Positions 7,555 through 15,857 of a stretch of 64,000 nt of DNA are shown here, in pieces. Within the stretch, counting starts at the first letter, position 1. Every line of letters starts with the position of its first letter. This DNA comes from Niabella beijingensis (lineage in GTDB: Bacteria; Bacteroidota; Bacteroidia; Chitinophagales; Chitinophagaceae). The translations under genes and the position numbers were made by a program. The DNA lies in the NCBI RefSeq assembly GCF_020034665.1, contig NZ_JAIQDI010000001.1, positions 1,550,001 through 1,614,000 of the forward strand, read 5' to 3'. The notes under the pieces were generated by a model that had not been told where the DNA came from, did no database searches, and saw only the letters and a program-made list of their open reading frames with translations.

Positions 7555-8443
7555 GATGTAATTGTATATTGCCCAGGAACCAGGATAAAACTGCAAAGAA
7601 CAACCACACAAAAGGGATGGTGACCAGCAACGAATCGAACCGGTCCATAAAGCCCCCATGTCCGGGCATAATGCTCCCGCTGTCCTTCACACCAGCCATA
7701 CGTTTGAGCTTGGACTCCAGCAGATCACCGGCAGTACCCGCAACCGCTGCGATCAGTGAGATGGCCAGCAGCACCTGCCATTGAAACCAGAACTGCAGTA
7801 TAAGGGTGATGGCCGCAACACAAAGCAGCATCCCTCCTATGGTTCCCTCCACTGTTTTTTTAGGTGATATTTTTGAGAATGGTGTTCTTCCGATCATCGA
7901 GCCCACAAGATAGGCGCAGGTGTCATTGATCCATATAGCAGCGATCAGCAAAACAGGAATAAAGAAACCGGAACGGGCCGCCTGTGCCGCATCCTTCATG
8001 ATGTTGATATCCGTTGTATAACGCAACAACAACAACAGGGCCCAGCTCAGCGAAATATAAAACAATCCGAGTGCGGCCGCACCCAATGCCTTCAGATGAA
8101 GCCGCTGTTTAAACATGCCGGTAACCAGCAACACCAGTCCTGCAAGCAGGAACGGCAGTGAGAAACTGGAAGAGAGCGCATAACCGGACAACTGCAATAA
8201 CCCGCAGCAGAGCAGCAGCAGGTGATAGCCGGTCAGACAAAAACCAAGCTTTATATATACATGAAAAGAAACACCAAAGATCTTTTCGATCAGTTTCAGG
8301 TATTCCCACCAGCATCCGAAATGAATAAGTGTGATGAGCAGTAAAAAACTCCATTCATTATAGAGCAATCCCGCCATCATTACCGCCACAAAGATCAATG
8401 CGGTAAAGGCCCTGGTCCAGAAGGTTTTCCAGTTAAATGCCAT
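7508..8443 (-). CDS. cdsA: phosphatidate cytidylyltransferase (CDP-diglyceride synthase)
   Basis: 311-residue multi-spanning inner membrane enzyme that makes CDP-diacylglycerol from phosphatidic acid and CTP, the branch point of phospholipid synthesis. About eight hydrophobic segments are visible. The C-terminal family signature is intact: SKLKRMAGVKDSGSIMPGHG followed by GFMDRFDSL, including the metal-binding Asp and the GHGG-DR-D residues (about residues 239-266). The last 15 residues or so are encoded inside the start of the crp-like gene. It overlaps the upstream CPBP gene by 11 bases, so these genes form a leftward operon. Confidence 0.95.
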   Translation of the reverse strand: MAFNWKTFWTRAFTALIFVAVMMAGLLYNEWSFLLLITLIHFGCWWEYLKLIEKIFGVSFHVYIKLGFCLTGYHLLLLCCGLLQLSGYALSSSFSLPFLLAGLVLLVTGMFKQRLHLKALGAAALGLFYISLSWALLLLLRYTTDINIMKDAAQAARSGFFIPVLLIAAIWINDTCAYLVGSMIGRTPFSKISPKKTVEGTIGGMLLCVAAITLILQFWFQWQVLLAISLIAAVAGTAGDLLESKLKRMAGVKDSGSIMPGHGGFMDRFDSLLVTIPFVWLFFAVLSWFLGNIQLHHGTPVALFTIPGSGY

Positions 8444-9344
8444 CGGTGCTTCTTGTTTGTTGTATTTTCCGGTGCATCAGCACAAAAAGCAGGATCACTA
8501 CGGGAACCGCGATCAGTCCTGCATAGCTGCCGCTTTTATCATTCATCACTTCAGCAATGGTTTTGCCTGCCTGTACCTGGGTGTACATCATAATGATGGC
8601 CAGACCATTGTTGATAAAATGCGCTGTAATGTTCAACCAGATATTGCCGGACAGCTGATAGATCAGCCCCAGGATCACACCCAGTGCAAACCGGGAAAGA
8701 AAGCCATATCCCGACATATGTACAGCGCTGAAAATAAGACTGACCACGATCACTGAAACCCAGGCATTTTTTGTACTCCGGTACATAAAATTCTGCAACC
8801 CGCCCCTGAAAAAGAACTCTTCACAAACAGCAGGCAGCAGCGCCAATACGATCAGCGAAACCAGCAGCTCCGGAATGTTCTTAAAGCTCGCCATTCCGGC
8901 AGCCTGCGTAACATAGGTATTTTCCAGTTTCAGGAAACGCGTCTCCAGCCAGGAGGGCAGCGGCAACTGGTAGCTCAGATGCCCCAGACCGGCACTGATC
9001 GCCATTCCGCAAAAAATGATCAGGATCGTAAATAACAATTGTCCAAACACCATTTTTTCACCAGATCCTACCAACTTAAAGGGTTTACTACTTAAGAATG
9101 AAGCCGTTACGATCGTAGGGATCAGGAACCCCACAACTGCGGTCAGTGTCTGGATCACCTGCGTTTCCCTCAGGTAGGCAGGATCCCCCAGGGCTTTAAT
9201 CATTGTCAGCACATCTTTTCCGGTCATCAGCTTAAAAACGACGCCGCCTAAAATCCCGGCGAACATCAGTCCAGCCACCCCAAAAGCAATCAGCATAAAA
9301 AATCCCGCTGAATAGGACACATCTTTCTTATAAGGATCCGTCAT
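8433..9344 (-). CDS. CPBP family intramembrane glutamic endopeptidase
   Basis: 303-residue polytopic membrane protein of the CPBP (Abi/CAAX protease-like) family. The motifs are CEEFFFRGGLQNF (EExxxR, about residues 177-189), the downstream FSAVHMSGYGFLSRFALG (motif 2 His) and a HFINNGLAIIMM segment (motif 3). They supply the catalytic Glu and His residues of this intramembrane protease family. Bacterial members have been linked to bacteriocin self-immunity and peptide processing; here no bacteriocin gene is adjacent, so the substrate is unknown. ATG at 9344 is preferred over the TTG upstream. It is first in the operon with cdsA and the crp-like gene. Confidence 0.85.
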   Translation of the reverse strand: MTDPYKKDVSYSAGFFMLIAFGVAGLMFAGILGGVVFKLMTGKDVLTMIKALGDPAYLRETQVIQTLTAVVGFLIPTIVTASFLSSKPFKLVGSGEKMVFGQLLFTILIIFCGMAISAGLGHLSYQLPLPSWLETRFLKLENTYVTQAAGMASFKNIPELLVSLIVLALLPAVCEEFFFRGGLQNFMYRSTKNAWVSVIVVSLIFSAVHMSGYGFLSRFALGVILGLIYQLSGNIWLNITAHFINNGLAIIMMYTQVQAGKTIAEVMNDKSGSYAGLIAVPVVILLFVLMHRKIQQTRSTDGI

Positions 9345-9367
9345 AATAACATCAAAAAAATAAATCG

Positions 9368-9375
9368 TACCTTTG
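9368..9375 (+). promoter_or_regulatory. -7 element TACCTTTG upstream of dusB
   Basis: A perfect TAnnTTTG on the plus strand, about 87 bases before the dusB start. No TTG is seen at -33. On the other strand CAAAAATA at 9381-9388 reads TATTTTTG and could be the -7 element for the divergent CPBP gene, so the two promoters would be nearly back to back. Confidence 0.4.
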
Positions 9376-9461
9376 CGGCTCAAAAATAGTTGATTTTCTT
9401 CCAGCAGACCGTTTTAAATGCTGAATGCCGGTGGCAGACAGCGCACAACTGATCGCTCAAC

Positions 9462-10502
9462 ATGGTAAACATAGGCAATATATCATTACCGGATTTTCCG
9501 CTCCTGCTCGCTCCCATGGAGGACGTGAGCGACCCGCCCTTTCGCGCCGTGTGCAAAGACAACGGGGCCGACCTGATGTATACCGAGTTCATCAGCAGCG
9601 AGGGACTGATCCGCGATGCTATAAAAAGCCGCCGGAAACTGGACATTTTTGATTATGAACGTCCCATCGGCATCCAGATCTTCGGAGGTGATGAGGACAG
9701 CCTGGCCCTGGCCGCAAAGATCGTGGATGTGACCCAGCCCGATCTGCTTGACATTAATTTCGGCTGCCCGGTAAAGAAAGTGGCCCTGAAGGGAGCAGGG
9801 GCGGGTGTATTGAAAGATATCGACCTGATGGTGCGTCTTACCGAAGCAGTGGTAAAAGCCACCTCGCTGCCGGTGACCGTAAAAACAAGGCTGGGATGGG
9901 ATGATAGCACGCTAAACATTGAAGAGGTAGCAGAGCGCCTGCAGGACGTGGGCATCAAAGCCCTGGCGATCCACGGCCGTACCCGTTGCCAGATGTACAA
10001 GGGCGAGGCCGACTGGACCCTGATCGGTAAAGTAAAGAACAATCCGCGCATAAAGATCCCCATCTTTGGAAACGGGGATATCGACAGTCCGGAGAAAGCG
10101 CTGGAATACAAGAACCGCTACGGTGTGGACGGTATCATGATCGGCCGTGCCGCTATAGGTTACCCCTGGATCTTCCGGGAAATAAAGCATTTTGTACAGA
10201 CCGGCACATTGCTGGCACCACCTACTGTTGAAGAACGGGTAAATGTAGTGCGCAAGCATTTACAAAAAAGCCTGGAATGGAAAGGTCCCGTTGTCGGTAT
10301 CAATGAAATGCGCCGTCATTATGCCAACTATCTGAAAGGGTTACCTAATATAAAAGAATACCGGAGTAAGCTGGTGCGACTTGCCGAAGAAGCCCCCATC
10401 CTTGAAGTACTGGATGAGATCATTGAAAAATATTCCGGTCTTGAAATGGAAGCCACGCCTATTGAGCTGGTGAATTATCATGAAAAATGCCCGGTCAATT
10501 AA
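9462..10502 (+). CDS. dusB: tRNA-dihydrouridine synthase, DusB type
   Basis: 346-residue FMN enzyme that reduces specific uridines to dihydrouridine in tRNA D-loops using NADPH. The TIM-barrel begins with LLLAPMEDVSDPPFRAV (FMN site); the catalytic Cys is in DINFGCPVKKV (about residue 100), followed by GAGAGVL, VKTRLGWDD, the HGRTRCQMYKGEADW block and GNGDIDS/GIMIGRAAIG phosphate-binding motifs. Length is normal. The N-terminal region and C-terminal helical domain are both complete. The gene stands alone, 74 bases before the MutS-like gene. Confidence 0.95.
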   Translation: MVNIGNISLPDFPLLLAPMEDVSDPPFRAVCKDNGADLMYTEFISSEGLIRDAIKSRRKLDIFDYERPIGIQIFGGDEDSLALAAKIVDVTQPDLLDINFGCPVKKVALKGAGAGVLKDIDLMVRLTEAVVKATSLPVTVKTRLGWDDSTLNIEEVAERLQDVGIKALAIHGRTRCQMYKGEADWTLIGKVKNNPRIKIPIFGNGDIDSPEKALEYKNRYGVDGIMIGRAAIGYPWIFREIKHFVQTGTLLAPPTVEERVNVVRKHLQKSLEWKGPVVGINEMRRHYANYLKGLPNIKEYRSKLVRLAEEAPILEVLDEIIEKYSGLEMEATPIELVNYHEKCPVN

Positions 10503-10576
10503 TGTGTTCATGGTAATACGGAGCATCGTTCATAGCCGTCCATCAACCATAAACAATCAACCATGAACAAAGAAAC
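10503..10576. repeat. short low-complexity leader before the MutS-like gene
   Basis: From about 10517 this gap contains permutations of CATCAACCAT, AACAATCAACCATGAAC and similar words. This is simple-sequence spacer, not coding; no promoter is obvious. Confidence 0.4.
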
Positions 10577-12364
10577 ATGCAACAAAGCACATATAAACAG
10601 TTACTTGCTCAATATACCGACAAAGCAACCCAGCTCTCCCGGCAATCCAATTTACTGAGCCTCTCCCGGCTGCTGCTGTTTATCAGTTTTATTTACCTGG
10701 CCTACCGCGCCACCCAGACAGGAAGTCCGGTAACCATCACGTCCACCGTTATTTTTTTTATTGCATTCCTGGTAGTAGTGAAATGGTACGACCGCTTGCA
10801 GCAAAGGACCGCTTATTACAAGGCACTGGCCAAATATAATGCTGATGAGATCACCTTCCTGGACACCAACCGCTCGTCTTATCCGAACGGCAAAACATAT
10901 GAGGACCCGCATCACCCTTATTCATACGACCTGGATCTGTTTGGAGAAGGCGGCCTGTATGCCCATCTCAACCGCTGCAGCACCTCCTTTGGAAGGGAAG
11001 AACTGGCCCGCCTGCTGCTGAACCCCGATACAGCCGCCATTCTTCAGCGGCAGGAAGCCGTAAAGGAGCTGGCGGCTATGAATGATTTCCGTCAGCAGCT
11101 GTATGCAAAAGGCAGCCTGCAGGAGAACAGGGAAAAGGAACTGAACCAGCTGATGAGCTGGGTGCATTCGGCAAAAACAGGCATCAGCAAGCCCTTATAC
11201 CTGCTGCTGATGCTGCTGCCACTGGTTACGATCAGCAGCCTGCTGTACTACGTATTTATTTCCGACAGCAATGAAGTGTTCCGGATCATCTATATCAGTT
11301 TTGTTCTGAACCTGTTTATCGCCTTCTCTTTCGGAAAAAAAATTGCGGCACAGCTAACCGTCTCCACTTCGGTAAATAAAATCCTTGCGGCGTATAAGCA
11401 TCAGCTACAGCTGATCGAAATACAATCCTTTCAATCACCGTTGCTAAAGACTGCCCAGCAACAACTGACCATTGATGCCCCCGGCGCTTCCCGGCAGCTA
11501 CAAAAACTGGCAACACTTTTTGAATATCTTGAATCCATCGTGAACCTGCTGGTAAGTATCCTGCTCAATGGCCTTTTTCTTTTTCATATCCACATCCTGT
11601 ACCGCCTCGGGACCTGGAAAAAGCAACATGGTGCACACATCCATACCTGGTTAGAAATACTGGGACAGTTTGAAGCACTCGGCAGTCTGGGTAATTTTTC
11701 GTTCAACAATCCCGATAACTGTTTTCCCGGGGTCAGCAGCCAGCCGACTCTGGCGGCCACATCCCTGGGGCACCCCCTGATCCGAGCAGAGAAGCGAATC
11801 TGTAATGATGTGGATTTCCGGCAACAGAAATTCATCATCCTTACCGGCTCCAATATGAGCGGGAAGAGCACTTTCTTAAGAACCGTTGGCATGAACCTCG
11901 TACTGGCACGGTGCGGTGCCGCCGTAACCGCCTCCCGGTTTGTATTTTACCCCTTTGATGTTTATGTGAGCATGCGCATCACCGATTCGTTGCAGGAAAG
12001 CGAATCCTTCTTTTATGCAGAACTGAAACGGCTGCAAACGATCGTACAACATCTCGAAAAAGGGAACAGCACATTTGTGATCCTGGATGAGATCCTGCGC
12101 GGTACAAACAGCAACGATAAGCGCAATGGCACTATCGGTCTTATCCGGAAAATGGCCGGCTTCGACACATTTGGTATCATTGCCACACACGATGTGGTAG
12201 TGGCCGATCTTATACAGGATTATCCCCGTTATATTTCCAACAAAGCGTTTGAATCTGAGATCATCAATGATGAACTGATCTTTGATTATAAACTAAAAGA
12301 CGGAGTTTGTACCAAACTCAGCGCCTCCTATCTTATGAAAAAACTGGGGGTTATCGATCAGTAA
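10577..12364 (+). CDS. MutS-like ATPase with membrane segments
   Basis: 595 residues. The C-terminal third is a MutS-type ABC ATPase: Walker A TGSNMSGKSTFLRT (about residues 424-437), signature-like SFFYAELKRL, Walker B FVILDEILRGTNS (about 499-511) and H-switch IIATHD. The N-terminal part lacks MutS domains I and II and instead has hydrophobic pairs near residues 27-66 and 200-250, so the protein looks membrane-anchored. It corresponds to a family of MutS-related proteins common in Bacteroidota whose role is unknown; it is not the canonical mismatch-repair MutS, which is about 870 residues. The gene converges with the next one, overlapping by seven bases. Confidence 0.85.
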   Translation: MQQSTYKQLLAQYTDKATQLSRQSNLLSLSRLLLFISFIYLAYRATQTGSPVTITSTVIFFIAFLVVVKWYDRLQQRTAYYKALAKYNADEITFLDTNRSSYPNGKTYEDPHHPYSYDLDLFGEGGLYAHLNRCSTSFGREELARLLLNPDTAAILQRQEAVKELAAMNDFRQQLYAKGSLQENREKELNQLMSWVHSAKTGISKPLYLLLMLLPLVTISSLLYYVFISDSNEVFRIIYISFVLNLFIAFSFGKKIAAQLTVSTSVNKILAAYKHQLQLIEIQSFQSPLLKTAQQQLTIDAPGASRQLQKLATLFEYLESIVNLLVSILLNGLFLFHIHILYRLGTWKKQHGAHIHTWLEILGQFEALGSLGNFSFNNPDNCFPGVSSQPTLAATSLGHPLIRAEKRICNDVDFRQQKFIILTGSNMSGKSTFLRTVGMNLVLARCGAAVTASRFVFYPFDVYVSMRITDSLQESESFFYAELKRLQTIVQHLEKGNSTFVILDEILRGTNSNDKRNGTIGLIRKMAGFDTFGIIATHDVVVADLIQDYPRYISNKAFESEIINDELIFDYKLKDGVCTKLSASYLMKKLGVIDQ

Positions 12365-14178
12365 TAGTAGGTCAGCTTCCGTTTCACCAATCGCAATTCC
12401 GTTTCACCGGGTATAAAATCATCCATTAATGGGGGTTTTCGTTTTAAATTCATCCGCTCGGTCCAGCCGCCTTCTTTTATCGTTTCTTTTTCACAATCCT
12501 CGGTCGTGTGACGGATCACCACATCTCCTGTGGACAGGTTATAATCCAGCTGATCCATATAATCACAGGGCGCACCGAAATGCACCGCTGCCCCCACCAG
12601 GTACCAGTTGTTACTCTGGAACCGGTAGCGGTGGGTATAATTCCATTTCTGACGGCTGCCTCCAAAATGACTGATCACAATGCATCGTCTTGCAATTGCA
12701 ACGCCATCATAAGGATCGCCCATCATGCCCCCGTTCTGATCGCCCAGCAGCGGCATAACGGTCTGATGCCAGAGCTTCCATTGACCCTGTTCTTTTTTAA
12801 AGACAGCCAGGCAGGAGGCAAAGCCCATCTCTGCCGGCAGGGGCGTTTTATATACCGCTACGGCTTCATCCCCTTCTATGCCGTCGAGGTCGCCGAAGGC
12901 GCTGTCCCGCAGGGTCCAGTAGCGCGGGGCAAATGCCGTGAGCGTTCCTGCGGTGGTCTTTGTGATCGCCGTATCATAATCACCGGTTTCCACCGCCCTG
13001 TTAAACGCATCCGCCTGCTGTTTCTTTTCCGCAGCACGCGCGGGAATATGATTTCTTATACTGGCCAGGTAGCTTTCAAATTGTTGCTCCGGGAGTACCG
13101 TCTGCCGCACTTTTGATCCCGGTGAAAAATAGGTGATGTCCCGGAGCTCATGCCGGATCAGTTGTTTTTCTCCGTATACACCATTTTCACGGGGCTGGTA
13201 GTATGCCCTCCGTTCCACCCAGTTACCCAGGCTGTCATAAATATATTCATAGCTGTTAATACTCTGAAGATTGCCGGTATACTCGGTTGACTGTTCAAAC
13301 AGGATATCGCCCTGTTTATTATAGCGGCGAACAGTCTTTAACGACTTTTCGGTACCCAGCATATGGTAGCGCTGTTCCGTCCGCTCCGCGTAATCATCCG
13401 TATAATAATATTCTGTTTTATTCTCCAGCCTGCCCTCGGGTTTATACCATACTTCAGCAGTAATAAAACCGTTTGCATCATAGGTAAAATTCACGCTGCG
13501 GTCATCAAAAATATATCCTTTGGTCTCAACCGGTCTGTAACTGCCGCCTGTCAGCCGGAAGCGCTGCCATTTTGATTGGTATTCCGGCAGCTGTTTTACA
13601 AGGTAGGGATAGGCGAACCGGTAACTTTTTTCAGAACCGGCAATGGTATCGTATCCATAACCCGTGATCCGCACCAGCGTGTCTGCACCGGTAGCGGTAA
13701 CACGGTACTGTTCATAAGATTGAAACCGGAATCGTTTCTTTTTGTCGGTCTGAACGGTGATCGCTTCCTTCAGGAACGGGTGCCTGTCATAAAATAACCA
13801 GTAATACGTGCTTTCCGGCTGCCCTGTACGTTCCAGCAGTAAGAGCATCCCGGAGTTCCTGTCGTAGTGGTAGGTTTCCATTGCGGTAGTATTTCCCCCA
13901 TACGTCTCGCGGTAGCTGCGTCTTCCATCGGGCAGGTATTCTGTATAGCTCTCCGGTAAAAAAGACAACCCGTTCTTCATCCGCATCAAAGGAGATTTCA
14001 CTTCATTTTTCCCGATCATTTTATAATAGCGGACCGAATAGATATTCCCTGTATGGTACAGGGCTGTATCTGCATAGGTACTGCTGATGGCGCTGTTATC
14101 CAGGTATCCGTTCACGGTTGGCTGGCCGGATCCATATAAAACATTCAATAAAAAAACAGTTAGCCAAAAAGAGCGCAT
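12358..14178 (-). CDS. secreted protein with YD-like repeats, unrecognised
   Basis: 606 residues, beginning with a signal peptide (MRSFWLTVFLLNVLYGSGQ). Residues from about 90 to 350 contain a series of Tyr/Asp-rich beta strands such as YHYDRNSG, NFTYDANGFI, YYYTDDYAER, RRYNKQGDI and YEYIYDSLGN, resembling degenerate YD/RHS or YwqK-type repeats. The C-terminal third is different: a short helical segment (KKQQADAFNRAVETGDY) precedes a beta-rich domain with GDPYDGVAIARRCIVISHFGG. I do not recognise a named family and assign no activity. It probably acts in the periplasm or on the surface. ATG at 14178 is chosen over the TTG two codons upstream. Confidence 0.7.
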   Translation of the reverse strand: MRSFWLTVFLLNVLYGSGQPTVNGYLDNSAISSTYADTALYHTGNIYSVRYYKMIGKNEVKSPLMRMKNGLSFLPESYTEYLPDGRRSYRETYGGNTTAMETYHYDRNSGMLLLLERTGQPESTYYWLFYDRHPFLKEAITVQTDKKKRFRFQSYEQYRVTATGADTLVRITGYGYDTIAGSEKSYRFAYPYLVKQLPEYQSKWQRFRLTGGSYRPVETKGYIFDDRSVNFTYDANGFITAEVWYKPEGRLENKTEYYYTDDYAERTEQRYHMLGTEKSLKTVRRYNKQGDILFEQSTEYTGNLQSINSYEYIYDSLGNWVERRAYYQPRENGVYGEKQLIRHELRDITYFSPGSKVRQTVLPEQQFESYLASIRNHIPARAAEKKQQADAFNRAVETGDYDTAITKTTAGTLTAFAPRYWTLRDSAFGDLDGIEGDEAVAVYKTPLPAEMGFASCLAVFKKEQGQWKLWHQTVMPLLGDQNGGMMGDPYDGVAIARRCIVISHFGGSRQKWNYTHRYRFQSNNWYLVGAAVHFGAPCDYMDQLDYNLSTGDVVIRHTTEDCEKETIKEGGWTERMNLKRKPPLMDDFIPGETELRLVKRKLTYYY

Positions 14179-14271
14179 ACCCAATGATTTTCATACAAAT
14201 ATCGCATTTCCGGGCATGTCCGCACATTTAAAAATCAGCTTTCAATAAGTGATATTTTTTTATTTATCGAA

Positions 14272-14300
14272 AAATATTTATTGATTTACAATAAATTTAT
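14272..14300. promoter_or_regulatory. AT-rich inverted repeat, operator-like, before the DUF2975/XRE module
   Basis: AAATATTTATTG (14272-14283) and CAATAAATTTAT (14289-14300) form an imperfect inverted repeat with a 5-base spacer; a second palindrome AATAAATTTATT (14290-14301) overlaps it. It abuts the -33 TTTG, where a bound repressor would block polymerase. The XRE regulator encoded at the end of the operon is the natural candidate, by inference. Confidence 0.4.
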
Positions 14301-14332
14301 TTTGAAATATGATAAATATCGCTTTATCTTTG
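14301..14332 (+). promoter_or_regulatory. Strong Bacteroidota promoter, TTTG-N20-TATCTTTG
   Basis: TTTG at 14301-14304, a spacer of 20 bases, and a perfect -7 element TATCTTTG at 14325-14332. Predicted start near 14338, so the leader before the ATG at 14349 is only about 10 bases. This is the best promoter match in the window. Confidence 0.7.
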
Positions 14333-14348
14333 AGTAAAACTATCTCCA

Positions 14349-14963
14349 ATGACTCTCAAAATCACAATAACTGTTTTAAAGATCATTATCCGTATCGGCT
14401 TTTACCTGTTGTTGCTGATCATTGTCTTTTTCCTGGTGATCTCCGCTTTGAAGTTATCCGGGGTTGATATTGATAAAAACCTGAACCCTTCAAACGCCGT
14501 TACAGTACGTGCATTCGGCAATACGGCAGCCAGCCAGGTGATCACCAATGAAAAACAGACAGGTTTCTATCAGCAGATCAGCAGCTATCTTTTTCAACCC
14601 TATCCCAATACCCCGGCAGGTTATTATCTTGTTTTTATACGGACCGTCTACCTTTTTATCAGCCTGGCCATACTGGGATTACTGCTGCGCATCCTGAAAA
14701 CGATCAGCAAGGCGGGTCCTTTTCATTTAAAGATCATCCGGCTGTTGCGGTTGCTGGCGCTGGTATTTATTGCCAACGAACTTGTGGGCATTATGGACTA
14801 CCTGGTGATGCGCTCCATCCTTGATCACCAGTTCCCGGCAATGCGGTTCCGGCCTGAAATGCATTTCGGCGATGACCTTATTACCGGGCTGATCATTTTT
14901 GTGATCGCCTTTGTATATGCACGCGGCGTAGAGCTGCAGCAGGAACAGGAGTTCACCATTTAA
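14349..14963 (+). CDS. DUF2975 domain membrane protein (first copy)
   Basis: 204-residue membrane protein with four hydrophobic segments (about residues 10-35, 95-117, 130-150 and 178-194), the layout of DUF2975. The last helix ends in RGVELQQEQEFTI, similar to the end of the next gene's product (KGIALQTENDLTV), so the two are paralogues. DUF2975 proteins are regularly encoded beside small XRE regulators of the YozG type, as here, which suggests a membrane component of a regulatory or stress system. No enzymatic motif is visible. It is first in a three-gene operon behind a strong promoter. Confidence 0.8.
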   Translation: MTLKITITVLKIIIRIGFYLLLLIIVFFLVISALKLSGVDIDKNLNPSNAVTVRAFGNTAASQVITNEKQTGFYQQISSYLFQPYPNTPAGYYLVFIRTVYLFISLAILGLLLRILKTISKAGPFHLKIIRLLRLLALVFIANELVGIMDYLVMRSILDHQFPAMRFRPEMHFGDDLITGLIIFVIAFVYARGVELQQEQEFTI

Positions 14964-14992
14964 TTTCGATCATCTGTTATAAACGACCTTTC

Positions 14993-15556
14993 ATGATAAA
15001 TAGTTATAAAATGAGAACAAATACAACCTGGGTCCTGACGGTCCTGAAGATCGTTGTATGGATATTATTTGTGGGCATATGTATTGAAGCCGGTGGTTTC
15101 ATTGCCAATTCTTTTTTTGCGCTGGCAGCTCCGTCAATAGTGACCCGGCTCTGGCAGCAGGCCGATCTGACCGACCTCTTTCATTACGACCGGGGCTATT
15201 TTTTTGTAATGACCCTGATACTGGGTATTGTAACAACAATGAAAGCATGGCTGTTCTACCTTATCATAAAAACCCTGTACAACAAAAAGCTCACCCTTAG
15301 TCAGCCTTTTAATGAGGCAGTGCGGCGTTTTATCCTTACAAGTGCCTGCATTGCCCTGTTCACCGGTCTGTTTTCCTTATGGGGTGTTGAATACAGTGAG
15401 TGGCTGATAAAACGGAACGTAAAAATGCCGGATGCTCAGGCATTAAGCCTGGGAGGCGCTGATGTATGGATCTTTATGAGCGTAATACTTTTTGTGATCG
15501 CACATATCTTTAAAAAAGGGATCGCACTTCAGACGGAAAATGATTTAACCGTATAA
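14993..15556 (+). CDS. DUF2975 domain membrane protein (second copy)
   Basis: 187 residues with four hydrophobic segments (about 14-40, 73-95, 110-128, 158-175). It is a diverged paralogue of the preceding protein and shares the closing motif: a helix, then K-G-x-A-L-Q-T-E-N-D-L-T-V, where the first copy has R-G-x-E-L-Q-Q-E-Q-E-F-T-I. The start could be ATG 14993 or the ATG at 15011 (MRTNTTW); the first is kept here. It lies 29 bases after the first copy and three bases before the XRE gene, implying translational coupling with the regulator. Confidence 0.8.
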   Translation: MINSYKMRTNTTWVLTVLKIVVWILFVGICIEAGGFIANSFFALAAPSIVTRLWQQADLTDLFHYDRGYFFVMTLILGIVTTMKAWLFYLIIKTLYNKKLTLSQPFNEAVRRFILTSACIALFTGLFSLWGVEYSEWLIKRNVKMPDAQALSLGGADVWIFMSVILFVIAHIFKKGIALQTENDLTV

Positions 15557-15559
15557 CCA

Positions 15560-15772
15560 ATGCCCATAATTATCAATTTAGATGTGATGATGGCCCGGCG
15601 GAAAATGTCGCTCAACGAGCTGAGTGAAAAAGTGGGCATTACACTTTCGAACCTCTCTATCTTAAAAAACGGCAAGGCCAAGGCGGTCCGGATCGAGACG
15701 CTGGAAGCGATCTGCAAAGCGCTGGATTGCCAGCCGGGTGATATCCTGGAATACCAGAAAGAGACGAGCTAA
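15560..15772 (+). CDS. small XRE-family helix-turn-helix regulator (YozG-like)
   Basis: 70 residues that make up a single Cro/C1-type helix-turn-helix. Visible elements are NLDVMMARRKMSLNELSEKV (helices 1 and 2), GITLSNLSILKNGKAKAVR (recognition helix) and ETLEAICKALDCQPGDILEY (helices 4 and 5). It has no sensory domain. This is the standard partner of DUF2975 proteins; it may repress its own operon through the inverted repeat at 14272-14300 while the membrane proteins modulate it. That mechanism is inference. ATG at 15560, four bases after the preceding stop. Confidence 0.9.
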   Translation: MPIIINLDVMMARRKMSLNELSEKVGITLSNLSILKNGKAKAVRIETLEAICKALDCQPGDILEYQKETS

Positions 15773-15857
15773 AGAAATTTTAATAGTTCTTTTAGTTATT
15801 TGTAACTTTTTTTGCATTAGAACGACTAACAGTAAGCTTAAATAAAATTGACCTTAA

